Shown one piece after another: positions 8,143-16,554 of a stretch of DNA of 64,000 bases. The stretch is from CAZOVB01 sp964583095 (GTDB lineage: Bacteria; Planctomycetota; Phycisphaerae; SM23-33): assembly GCA_964583095.1 (NCBI GenBank), contig CAZOVB010000007.1, positions 49,228-113,227 on the forward strand, in the 5' to 3' direction. The first letter of the stretch is position 1. Every line of letters starts with the position of its first letter. The notes under the pieces are model-generated. The model saw only the letters and a program-made list of their open reading frames with translations. It had not been told where the DNA came from and made no database searches. The position numbers and the translations under genes are program-made.

Positions 8143-9951
8143 ATGAAGTCCATCGCAGAGAGGATCAGAAACGAACTGCTGCCCCGCCTGACCCAGCCGG
8201 GCCAATATGTCGGACTGGAGATCAATGCCCGAAGGAAAGATCCGTCCCAGGCCGACGTAACTCTGGCCCTGGCCTTCCCCGACGCCTACAACCTGGGTAT
8301 CAGCCATCTGGGCTCGCAGATTCTCTATCAGCTTGTCAACGACCTGGATTTCGCCGCCTGCGACCGGGTGTATTGCCCGGCCCCGGATGCCCAGCAAGAG
8401 ATGCGCAGCCTCGATATTCCCCTGTTCGGCTGGGAGTCCCGCTGTCCCGTTGGACAGTTCGACCTGCTGGGCTTCGCCCTGCCCTACGAACTGTGTGTCA
8501 CCAATGTCCTGGAGATGCTGGATCTTTCCGGGATCGACATCCACAGCGAGAATCGGACCCAACCTGATCCGATCGTCATCGGGGGAGACGCCCTGGCCGA
8601 TTCGCCGGAACCTTTGGCCCCGTTCATCGATGTCTTCCTGCCCGGCGAAGGGGAAGAACCTCTCGAAGCCCTTTGCCGGCGAGTCCTGGAGCACAAGAAG
8701 CAGGGCTTGACCGACCGGAAAAGTCGCCTGGAAGACATCGCCCGAAACGTCCCCTCGGCCTATGTGCCCAGCCTGTATCAGCCGCGATACGACTCGACCG
8801 GTGCTTACCGGGGCCTCGAAGCCGAAATCCCGGATCTGCCCCCGCAGGTCCCCCGTGCGTGCGTCTCGGATCTTTCCATCCGGCCTCCCTTGCGGGCGCC
8901 CCTGGTCCCGCTGACCGAGGCCGTTCATGACCGCGTGGTCGTCGAGGTGATGCGGGGCTGCCCCAATGGCTGCCGGTTCTGCCAGGCCGGGGCTACCCGC
9001 CTGCCGGTCCGCCCACGCAGGGTAGACTCCATCGTCTCGGGCATCCTCGAAGCCCTGGATGCCACCGGGCATCGAGAGGTCTCCCTGCTGAGTCTGTCCA
9101 CGGGAGACTACCCGCAGCTTCGCCCCCTGCTGGAGCGACTGGTTGAGGAACTGACCCCAAGACAAGTCTCGGTTTCCCTGCCCTCCCTGCGGGTGGACCG
9201 CCAACTGGCCCAGCTTCCCGCACTGACCCACCTGGTCCGACGCACCGGGATGACCATCGCAGCCGAGGCCGGCTCCGAAACCCTCCGAAGGGCTATCGCC
9301 AAGAATATCACCGAGCCGGACATGATCGAGGCCGTCAAGGCTGGCTACCGCGCCGGGCAAAACGCCATCAAGGTCTACTTCCTGGCCGGGCTGCCCGGTG
9401 AGACCCAGCAGGATATCGACGAAATCTTCGAGCTCTGTATGCGGCTCAGCCAGGCCCGAAAGGACGTCGACGGCAAAAAGGGCGCCATCAACGCAAGCGT
9501 TTCCTGGCTGGTTCCCAAGCCCCATACGCCCATGCAGTGGGCCCCGATGGCCCGAGAGGAGTACTTCTGGTCGGTCCGCGATCGGCTCATAGAACTGGCC
9601 CGAAAGACGCCGGTGAATTTCAAATTCCACTTCATCGAACGCAGCATCCTCGAGGCCGTCATCTGCCGCGGCGACCGGCGCGTGGCCAAAGCGATCGAGC
9701 AGGCCTGGCGAAAAGGCTGCACCTTCGACGCCTGGACGGAACACTTCAACCCGGAGACATGGCAGCAGGCTTTCGAAGAAGCCGGCGTAGATCCCGACGC
9801 TTTCGCGCACGAAGCCCTGGACCTCGATGTCCCCCTGCCCTGGGACCACATCCGCTGCTACCGCGACAAGGCCTATCTGAGGACACAGTACAAGAAAATG
9901 ATGCAGATCACCGCCGAGGATCGCCCGTCCCCGGAGCAGGCGGATCGTTAG
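8143..9951 (+). CDS. TIGR03960-type radical SAM protein with B12-binding-like N-terminus
   Basis: A 602-residue radical SAM enzyme. The N-terminal 200 residues resemble a cobalamin-binding-like domain (LALAFPDAYNLGISHLGSQILYQLVND). The SAM-binding 4Fe-4S motif is VVEVMRGCPNGCRFC (C-x3-C-x2-C, near residue 275), followed by GAT, with later radical SAM strands such as SLPSLRVD and TIAAEAGSETLRRAI. The architecture fits the TIGR03960 family, often seen beside or fused to a TIGR03936 (DUF2344) partner; no such partner is adjacent here. The substrate is unknown. ATG 8143 was chosen because homology begins at MKSIAERI. Its stop overlaps the convergent pyrK stop by 4 nt (9948-9951). Confidence 0.85.
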   Translation: MKSIAERIRNELLPRLTQPGQYVGLEINARRKDPSQADVTLALAFPDAYNLGISHLGSQILYQLVNDLDFAACDRVYCPAPDAQQEMRSLDIPLFGWESRCPVGQFDLLGFALPYELCVTNVLEMLDLSGIDIHSENRTQPDPIVIGGDALADSPEPLAPFIDVFLPGEGEEPLEALCRRVLEHKKQGLTDRKSRLEDIARNVPSAYVPSLYQPRYDSTGAYRGLEAEIPDLPPQVPRACVSDLSIRPPLRAPLVPLTEAVHDRVVVEVMRGCPNGCRFCQAGATRLPVRPRRVDSIVSGILEALDATGHREVSLLSLSTGDYPQLRPLLERLVEELTPRQVSVSLPSLRVDRQLAQLPALTHLVRRTGMTIAAEAGSETLRRAIAKNITEPDMIEAVKAGYRAGQNAIKVYFLAGLPGETQQDIDEIFELCMRLSQARKDVDGKKGAINASVSWLVPKPHTPMQWAPMAREEYFWSVRDRLIELARKTPVNFKFHFIERSILEAVICRGDRRVAKAIEQAWRKGCTFDAWTEHFNPETWQQAFEEAGVDPDAFAHEALDLDVPLPWDHIRCYRDKAYLRTQYKKMMQITAEDRPSPEQADR

Positions 9952-10907
9952 CTCCAGATGATTTTTTCCGCATCGAAGACCGGCCCGTCGGTGCAGCAGA
10001 GCTTGTAGGCCCAGCCTCGCTCATTTTCGGCGCGCGTCTTGCAGATGCACGATTGACAGGTCCCCATCCCGCAGCCCATCGAACGCTCCATGGAAACCTG
10101 GCACGCAATGGACCGGGCGGTGCAGATATTCGCCACAGCCTTCATCATCGGCTCGGGGCCGCAGGTGTAAACGACCAGTTCAGACGGGTCGAACGGGATC
10201 TTGTCCAGCCAATCCTTCATCGCGTCGGTCACGAATCCCTTGCGGCCCAGGCTGCCGTCATCGGTGGCCAGGACGTCCCGTGTCTGGTAGGGGGCGAAGG
10301 GTTCCAACAGGGGCGCCGGCTGCCCCGGCGGCCTGGTCTCAGCGCCGGGAAGCAGATTCATCGGCAGCAGATCGCGGCTCTGGGCGCCCAGGAAGACCGT
10401 AATCTCCCGCCCGGCCTCATGCAACGCCTCGGCCAGGTAGATCATCGGGGGGATTCCCACCCCCCCGCCGACCAGGGCAGCCTGGGGCCTGCGGGAATCG
10501 ATGCCAAAGCTGTTTCCCAGGGGCCCGAGGATGCTGAGCCTGTCGCCTGCTTTCAAACGGCTTAGCCAGTCGGTCCCCCTGCCCACGACGCGGTAGATGA
10601 TGTCCAGTTCCACGCCTTCGGGGCCGTCGCGTCGCCCGGCCAGGCTGAAGGGTCTTCGCAACAGGGGTTGATCTTCAGCCAGTTCACTCTGGGTAAGTTT
10701 TGGCGGCTGGGTCTGCGACCAGGCGACCTCGCGGGCCCCTTCGGGTTGGGACAAGTCGCGACATTGCAATTGTACAAACTGGCCGGGCTTGGAAGCGGGA
10801 AAGCGTTCCAGTTGAAGGATCAGCAGAAAATGCTCCCGACAGAGCATGGCGTGCCGGAGCGTCCGGGCCTCGAAGACGCCTCGATTCCGACCGGGTTGCA
10901 CCTGCAT
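9948..10907 (-). CDS. pyrK: Dihydroorotate dehydrogenase electron-transfer subunit PyrK
   Basis: An FAD- and [2Fe-2S]-containing reductase that passes electrons from type 1B dihydroorotate dehydrogenase to NAD+ in pyrimidine synthesis. The 319-residue protein has the FAD-binding barrel (RRPFSLAG), the NAD-binding GGGVGIPPMIYLAE segment, the YTCGPEPMM motif and a C-terminal cluster motif CGMGTCQSCIC with a fourth cysteine in KLCC. An insertion around residues 65-85 makes it longer than the usual 250-260. A GGAG lies 6 nt before the ATG. The catalytic PyrD subunit is not in the window. A type 1B enzyme is consistent with an anaerobic or facultative lifestyle (inference). Confidence 0.88.
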   Translation of the reverse strand: MQVQPGRNRGVFEARTLRHAMLCREHFLLILQLERFPASKPGQFVQLQCRDLSQPEGAREVAWSQTQPPKLTQSELAEDQPLLRRPFSLAGRRDGPEGVELDIIYRVVGRGTDWLSRLKAGDRLSILGPLGNSFGIDSRRPQAALVGGGVGIPPMIYLAEALHEAGREITVFLGAQSRDLLPMNLLPGAETRPPGQPAPLLEPFAPYQTRDVLATDDGSLGRKGFVTDAMKDWLDKIPFDPSELVVYTCGPEPMMKAVANICTARSIACQVSMERSMGCGMGTCQSCICKTRAENERGWAYKLCCTDGPVFDAEKIIWS

Positions 10908-11023
10908 GGAAGACTCCAGAAAAGAATAAAAAGCTTCGGTACCGCCAGGGCTCCCTACCTGATCGCATCCAAAGACAGCCGGAAAGATCCGGTGGGCTGT
11001 CCCGGCCAGGCCGGGCGGCAGCG

Positions 11024-11052
11024 TTGACAGCTTATCCGCTCGATCCTACCAT
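11024..11052 (+). promoter_or_regulatory. Putative sigma-70 promoter of argH-thiL-tsaE
   Basis: TTGACA at 11024-11029 and TACCAT at 11047-11052, separated by 17 nt, predict a start near 11059, only about 16 nt before the argH ATG. The -35 is a perfect match and the -10 matches 4 of 6. An AAAGGAG Shine-Dalgarno follows at about 11061. Confidence 0.55.
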
Positions 11053-11074
11053 CGCCACCTAAAGGAGAAAACGC

Positions 11075-12481
11075 ATGAGCGATGAAAACCCCTCACCGGC
11101 CGGCAAATCATGGCAGGCAAGACTCCAAGGCCAGGCCGACCAGGTCACCGCACGCTTTGTTGCGAGTCTGGACGTGGATACCGCCCTCTGGCGATACGAC
11201 ATCTCCGGGTCGCTGGCCCATGGGCAGATGCTGGCCAAGGTCGGGCTGCTCAGCGAGGAAGAATTCGATCAGCTCAAGGCCGGACTGTCGGCCGTAGCTG
11301 AAAAGATCCAGGCCGGCCAACTGGATATGCCCATCGAGCTGGAAGACATCCACATGGTGATCGAAAAGGCCCTGACCGATGAAATCGGCGAGGTGGGCAG
11401 GAAACTCCACACCGGCCGAAGCCGAAACGATCAGGTAGCCACCGACCTGCGCCTCTGGGCGCGCGACGCAGCCGACCATCTCCTTGCCGGCCTGGCCGAT
11501 CTTCAACGCGCCCTGGTGGACCTGGCCCGGCGCGAGGGCGACGTGGTCATGCCCGCTTATACCCACCTCCAGCGCGCCCAACCGATCCTGGCCGGCCACG
11601 CGATGCTCGCCTATGTGGAAATGCTTCATCGCGACGCCGAGCGACTCCTGGACGCCCGGAAGCGGATCAATGTCTGCCCGCTGGGCTCCGGCGCGGTGGC
11701 CGGTACGTCCCTGCCCCTGGATCGCAACCTGACCGCCGCCCTGCTGGGCTTCGATGCCGTGGCCCGAAACAGCATCGACGCAACCAGTGATCGGGACTTC
11801 CTGTCGGAGCTGGCCTTTGCCTGCGCGCAGCTCGCCACCCACCTGTCCCGCTGGGCGGAGGACTGGATCATCCAGGCCAGCACCGAGTTCGGCTTCCTCC
11901 AGCTCGATGACGCCTACTGCACCTCCAGTTCGATGATGCCCCAGAAAAAGAATCCCGACACCCTGGAACTGATCCGCGGCAAGAGCGCCACCGCCATCGC
12001 CCAGTGCGTGGGCCTGCTGACGCTGCTCAAGGGCCTGCCCCTTGCCTACAATCGCGACCTCCAGGACGACAAGCGTTTCGCCTTTGCCGCCTTTGACGCG
12101 GTCTACCGGTCTTTGCAGGTGGGCAAAGGAATCGTCGAGACCACCCATCTCCGCAAGGAACGCATCGAGGAAGACCTCGACGAGGGATACCTCGACGCGA
12201 CCGCCCTGGCCGAATACCTCGTGGGCAAGGGCGAAGCCTTCAGAAGGGCCCACCACATCGTCGGCAGCCTCGTCGCCCGGGCCGAAAAGGACAACAAACC
12301 CCTGGGCGAACTGGATCTGAAAGTTCTTCAGGAAGCTTCGCCGAGAATCCAGGAAGATGTCTACGATTTCCTGGGAGCCGCCAACGTCGTCGGAAGATAT
12401 CAGCCCGAGGGCTCCGGTGGACGGCAGCAACTCGACAAGCAGATCGCCTTCTGGACCCAGGCCCTGGAGGATCGCCCTTGA
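11075..12481 (+). CDS. argH: Argininosuccinate lyase
   Basis: Last step of arginine synthesis: argininosuccinate is split into arginine and fumarate by a cytosolic homotetramer. The 468-residue product is full length for the fumarase/aspartase superfamily. It shows HTGRSRNDQV (substrate contact, about 110-119), the THLQRAQP conserved block with the catalytic histidine, and the superfamily signature SSSMMPQKKNPD carrying the catalytic serine. A strong AAAGGAG precedes the ATG. Its stop overlaps the TTG start of thiL by 4 nt (12478-12481), which implies translational coupling. Confidence 0.95.
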   Translation: MSDENPSPAGKSWQARLQGQADQVTARFVASLDVDTALWRYDISGSLAHGQMLAKVGLLSEEEFDQLKAGLSAVAEKIQAGQLDMPIELEDIHMVIEKALTDEIGEVGRKLHTGRSRNDQVATDLRLWARDAADHLLAGLADLQRALVDLARREGDVVMPAYTHLQRAQPILAGHAMLAYVEMLHRDAERLLDARKRINVCPLGSGAVAGTSLPLDRNLTAALLGFDAVARNSIDATSDRDFLSELAFACAQLATHLSRWAEDWIIQASTEFGFLQLDDAYCTSSSMMPQKKNPDTLELIRGKSATAIAQCVGLLTLLKGLPLAYNRDLQDDKRFAFAAFDAVYRSLQVGKGIVETTHLRKERIEEDLDEGYLDATALAEYLVGKGEAFRRAHHIVGSLVARAEKDNKPLGELDLKVLQEASPRIQEDVYDFLGAANVVGRYQPEGSGGRQQLDKQIAFWTQALEDRP

Positions 12482-13404
12482 AGGAGCGCGCCCTGATCGA
12501 CTGGATCCGCTCGCAGGAGCAATGGGACCGCCAGGACATCCTGGTCGGGCCCGGCGATGACTGCGCGGTCCTGGCCGGTTCGGATAAGTCCCTGGTCGTC
12601 ACGGTCGATCAACTCATGGACGGCGTGCACTTCGATTCGGGCAAACACGCGCCCCGGCTGATCGGACGAAAAGCCCTGGCCCGGAATCTCTCGGACATCG
12701 CAGCCATGGCCGCAAAGCCCCTCTGGGCTGTCGGGACCCTGGCCATGCCCCGGACGATGCGGAACGAAGACGTCCGGGAGATCCACCGAGGACGAAAAGA
12801 ACTCAGCGACCGGTTCAACTGCCCTGTCGTCGGTGGGGACGTGGGAAGCTGGGACGGCCCGCTGCTGATTACCCTGACGATCTTCGGACAGGTCACCGCA
12901 CGAGGAGCGGTGTTGCGAAGTGGGGCCAGGCCCGGAGATTCCCTCTGCGTGACGGGCTGCCTGGGCGGGGCCTGGCGGGATGAGAAACATCTGACCTTCA
13001 CGCCGCGCGTGGCCGAGGCACTGGCCCTGCACGAAGAGTACGAACTCACGGCCATGATCGACCTCTCCGACGGGCTCAGCACGGACCTTTCGCACATCTG
13101 CAAGGCCTCGGGCTGCGGAGCCCAAATCCACTGCGACCTGCTTCCCCTTCGTCTTGCCGCCGGCGGGAAAGTCGATCCTCTCCAGGCCGCCCTGAACGAC
13201 GGAGAGGACTACGAGCTTCTCTTCGCCCTTGCCCCCGAGTCCGCCGACAAGCTTCTGTCTACCCAGCCGCTGGAGGTCCCCATCACACGCATCGGTTCCT
13301 GCACGGAAGAAGATGAACAGATCCTTCTGGTCGGTCCCGATGGACGCAAAGTCCCGCTGGACTCGAGAGGCTGGGAACATCAAACCACGGACGAACAGGA
13401 ATGA
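12478..13404 (+). CDS. thiL: Thiamine-monophosphate kinase
   Basis: Phosphorylates thiamine monophosphate to the active cofactor thiamine diphosphate with ATP. The 308-residue product is of normal length for the PurM-like ThiL family. Features include GPGDDCAVL near the N-terminus (Mg/ATP aspartates), the VTVDQLMDGVHF strand, RKALARNLSDIAAMAAKP, the VGGDVG turn, and DLSDGLSTDL. The start is TTG at 12478, inside the argH stop (TTGA), with a GGAGG 6-7 nt upstream; no ATG exists near the conserved N-terminus. Its stop overlaps tsaE in the same way. Confidence 0.9.
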   Translation: MKERALIDWIRSQEQWDRQDILVGPGDDCAVLAGSDKSLVVTVDQLMDGVHFDSGKHAPRLIGRKALARNLSDIAAMAAKPLWAVGTLAMPRTMRNEDVREIHRGRKELSDRFNCPVVGGDVGSWDGPLLITLTIFGQVTARGAVLRSGARPGDSLCVTGCLGGAWRDEKHLTFTPRVAEALALHEEYELTAMIDLSDGLSTDLSHICKASGCGAQIHCDLLPLRLAAGGKVDPLQAALNDGEDYELLFALAPESADKLLSTQPLEVPITRIGSCTEEDEQILLVGPDGRKVPLDSRGWEHQTTDEQE

Positions 13405-13823
13405 AGGAATTCCACACTCACAGTATCGAGGCCACCGAGGATTTCGCCGCCAACCTGGGCACAAAACTGGAGCCGGGAGACTGCCTGGCCCTGATCGGGC
13501 CGCTGGGAGCAGGCAAGACGGCCTTTGTCCGCGGGCTGGCCCGGGGACTGGGCGTGCCGGATTCCCGCATGGTATCCAGTCCGACCTATGTGCTCGTCCA
13601 GGAGTACTCCGGCAGGTGCCCCCTGTTCCATCTGGACCTCTACCGCATGAACGACCCGCAGGAAGAAATGGAAGACCTGGGGCTCGATGAAATGCTCGCA
13701 GAGGGCGTGGCTGCAATCGAATGGGCCGACCGCGCTTTAAACGCCCTGCCCGAAAACAGGATGGTCGTCCGTTTCGAACCCAGCGGCCCGGAAAGCCGAA
13801 TCCTTCGCATCCACGAATTGTAG
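13401..13823 (+). CDS. tsaE: tRNA threonylcarbamoyladenosine synthesis ATPase TsaE
   Basis: An essential partner of TsaB and TsaD in forming t6A37 on ANN-decoding tRNAs. The 140-residue protein has the P-loop GPLGAGKTAFVRGLARGLG, the switch SPTYVLVQEY, HLDLYRM, and the conserved IEWADRA tail segment. Its ATG overlaps the thiL stop (ATGA, 13401-13404), so argH, thiL and tsaE form a tightly coupled run. The start, length and every family block are as expected. TsaB and TsaD are not in the window. Confidence 0.93.
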   Translation: MKEFHTHSIEATEDFAANLGTKLEPGDCLALIGPLGAGKTAFVRGLARGLGVPDSRMVSSPTYVLVQEYSGRCPLFHLDLYRMNDPQEEMEDLGLDEMLAEGVAAIEWADRALNALPENRMVVRFEPSGPESRILRIHEL

Positions 13824-13914
13824 GCAATTGGAAGTTGCCCCGGCTCGCTTGGAGGCCTATCTTCGTCGGCTCGTCGGCAGAGTCTTTACCCTTGCCCATT
13901 CTTTTGAGGTTTCC

Positions 13915-16350
13915 ATGTTCCGCAACGCGCCCGACCAAGCCAAACCCCTCGATGAAGTCACTTTCTCCCTTGCCGAGCCGGCCACGCTGGCGCTGTACGA
14001 CGCCGCCGGACGTTGTTACTATCAGGCCGACGGCAAAGAACATTCCTGCATCATCTCCGGCAGCCTGGGCCGGCAGGTGGCTGCGGTTCTCGACGATCAG
14101 CAACGACCCACCCATCGGCACAGTTTCCGCGTGGACTGCCAGAGCGGCGTCGTCGATGAAAAGGGCAAATACGAGCGCCTGCTGTTCTATCTCAAGAAGT
14201 CAATTTTCGACGACTTCCATCGCCCCAACAACGTCCGGCGCCTCGATGGCCGCGTCCAGCGAAGCTTCGTGCTGACCTCCCGCGACCACGTCCACGGCAT
14301 GAAGGCAATGAAATACTTTCACAGCATCCTGCCGGGTTGGATGGACACCTTCGCCGATCACCAGGCCGAAGATGGAATGATCTGGGACTTCTGCTCTCCC
14401 CGTAACCGGCAGATGTCGCACTTCGAAAACCGCTGGGGCGAGAAGTTCCACAAGGTTGTCGACAACGGCTGGACCGTCTTCGCCCGCCAACCCATGATGA
14501 ACGACGTGGAGTACATGTTCATCCACGGCGTCTATGCGGTCTGGAAGACCCTCGGCGATGACGAATGGATGGCCCGGCGCGTGGAGAACGCCCTGGCCGC
14601 CCTGCGTTACGCCACCAGCAGCCCGTACACCTGGAGCGAAAAATACCAGCTCATCAAGCGGACCTTCACCATCGATCTCTGGGACTTCCAGAGCGAGTTC
14701 GACGCCGCACTGGTCGACGGGGACGCCATGCAGGCCATCCCCGGCGTCAGCCAGTACGGCGTGATGTTCGGCGACAACCTGGGTATCGCCCTGGGCTGTG
14801 ACTACATCGCCGAAATGCTCGACCACCTCGACCGGGGCGACGAAGCCCGCCAAGTGCGTCAGGTTGGCCAGGGCATCCGCAAACGCCTCGATGAGATCAG
14901 TTGGAACGGGGAGCACTTCACCATGTTCGTTCCCGAAGACCCGACCTTTGAAAGGGACTTCGGCGTCGATACCGACAAACAGGTTACGCTCTCGAACTCC
15001 TATGCACTCAACCGCGGCATCGACCACCAGCAGGCGGTGGCCATCATCAAGACCTACCAGCGAATCCGCGAAGAAACCAAAGACTTCGCGCCGGGCGAGT
15101 GGACCTGCTGCTACCCGCCCTTCCCGCGAGGGTTCGGTCATCACTCCCACTGGCATTACGTCAACGGCGGGGTTTCGCCCATGGTCGCCGGGGAACTGGC
15201 CCACGGGGCTTTCGAGCACGGATTCGAGTCCTACGGCTGGGACATCATCGACCGCGTCCTGAAACTCGGCGACCGGTACGACCAGATCCCTCGCGTATGG
15301 CGGGGCAAGATGCCCGAATATCCCGAGAGGACCTTCAGGACGGTCGACCTTCGCCCCCATGCCAATACCGATCTGGACGGCACCGTCCAGAGCGACGCGA
15401 TCGCCTGGACCCGGGAAGGCGACAACGACCTGCACAACATGCCCACAGGCAAGCAGACACTCGAGGGCGTGGAGTTCGATGTAATCGACCCGGCCGAGAA
15501 CGACCGAAAGGCCGTCGTGGGAATCAGCCGCCAAGAGCCCTACCTGGACGAAGTGACCCTGGAGATTCACGACCAGGCCGCCTCGATCTACTTCCTGCAC
15601 ACCATGTCAGGTCAGAACATCGCCGGGGATCTGACGATCCGCTATGCCGACGGCAGCGAGCACAGCCAGTACGTCCAGAAGGGCAAGCACATCCAGGGCT
15701 GGTGGATGCCCCGCGGCGACAACGTCAAGGGCCGATGGGACCCCCAGATGGTCGTCGCCTGGAAGGGCGACAACGCCCACAGCAAGGAAGTCGGCGTGAT
15801 GGCCTGGGGACTGGACAACCCCTGCCCTCAGAAGCAGATCGAATCCATTCGGCTTCGGCCTTCTCTGGAGACCGGCACGATCTGGCTGCTGCTGGGCGTA
15901 ACGCTCTGCGACAAGCCGGTATTCTTCATGCCCTCGGGGCTCTCGGCCGGGATCCCCGCTCCCTGGTCCTGCGGGGCTGTCATCTACGCTCTCATGGAGG
16001 GCCTGGGCGGTGCCTACGACGAAGGATGCAACTACAGCAGCCTGCGCATCACACCGCGATGGGCAGCCGGCAGCGAAACCGACGTCACCTTCTGTGCAAG
16101 ATACGAGGACACCGGCAGCTACGTCCGATACCGCTGGAAGCGCGAGGACAAGAAGCTCTCGATCCACCTGACCGCCAGTACCGACCAGCGGAAGCTGGAG
16201 CTCCTCTGCCCGGCCGGGACCAAGCCGGATCGGGTTGAAGTCGACTCCGAGCAGGTACCCTTCCAGACGCGAACAATCGAATCCTCCACCTACGCCTGCG
16301 TGGATCTGCCCGGCCTGGGCGCACGACACGTGCAAGTCACACTTGCCTGA
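13915..16350 (+). CDS. Six-hairpin glycosidase-like protein
   Basis: An 811-residue protein without a clear signal peptide. The region from about 110 to 500 (HSILPGWMDTFADHQAEDGMI, DVEYMFIHGVYAVWKTLGDD, SQYGVMFGDNLGIALGCDYIAEML, SNSYALNRGI) has the helical-hairpin texture of (alpha/alpha)6 glycosidases, similar to families acting on rhamnosides or amylo-type substrates. The C-terminal 250 residues are beta-rich and probably carbohydrate-binding. I cannot assign a GH family or identify catalytic residues with certainty. ATG 13915 has a GAGG 5 nt upstream; an earlier TTG frame at 13828 is less likely. It lies 91 nt after tsaE and could share that transcript. Confidence 0.6.
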   Translation: MFRNAPDQAKPLDEVTFSLAEPATLALYDAAGRCYYQADGKEHSCIISGSLGRQVAAVLDDQQRPTHRHSFRVDCQSGVVDEKGKYERLLFYLKKSIFDDFHRPNNVRRLDGRVQRSFVLTSRDHVHGMKAMKYFHSILPGWMDTFADHQAEDGMIWDFCSPRNRQMSHFENRWGEKFHKVVDNGWTVFARQPMMNDVEYMFIHGVYAVWKTLGDDEWMARRVENALAALRYATSSPYTWSEKYQLIKRTFTIDLWDFQSEFDAALVDGDAMQAIPGVSQYGVMFGDNLGIALGCDYIAEMLDHLDRGDEARQVRQVGQGIRKRLDEISWNGEHFTMFVPEDPTFERDFGVDTDKQVTLSNSYALNRGIDHQQAVAIIKTYQRIREETKDFAPGEWTCCYPPFPRGFGHHSHWHYVNGGVSPMVAGELAHGAFEHGFESYGWDIIDRVLKLGDRYDQIPRVWRGKMPEYPERTFRTVDLRPHANTDLDGTVQSDAIAWTREGDNDLHNMPTGKQTLEGVEFDVIDPAENDRKAVVGISRQEPYLDEVTLEIHDQAASIYFLHTMSGQNIAGDLTIRYADGSEHSQYVQKGKHIQGWWMPRGDNVKGRWDPQMVVAWKGDNAHSKEVGVMAWGLDNPCPQKQIESIRLRPSLETGTIWLLLGVTLCDKPVFFMPSGLSAGIPAPWSCGAVIYALMEGLGGAYDEGCNYSSLRITPRWAAGSETDVTFCARYEDTGSYVRYRWKREDKKLSIHLTASTDQRKLELLCPAGTKPDRVEVDSEQVPFQTRTIESSTYACVDLPGLGARHVQVTLA

Positions 16351-16427
16351 GCACGACAAGTGCAGAGTGGAGCAAGAATGCGCGACAGGTCGACGGGCCT
16401 GGGTGGCAATTCGTTGAACGAACATCC

Positions 16428-16456
16428 TTGACAGGATTGACCCCGGAGCGTATACA
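16428..16456 (+). promoter_or_regulatory. Putative sigma-70 promoter of pckG
   Basis: TTGACA (16428-16433), a 17-nt spacer and TATACA (16451-16456) lie in the gap between the glycosidase-like gene and pckG. The -35 is perfect and the -10 matches 4 of 6. The predicted start is near 16463, giving a leader of about 90 nt. Confidence 0.6.
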
Positions 16457-16554
16457 GGTGTCTCCTGAACCGGAAGGTTTCCCGATGAATCCCTGCGCTC
16501 GCTATCGGGATAGTGGCCTATACCCCAGAAACCCCAAGACTGGATGGGAGAACT

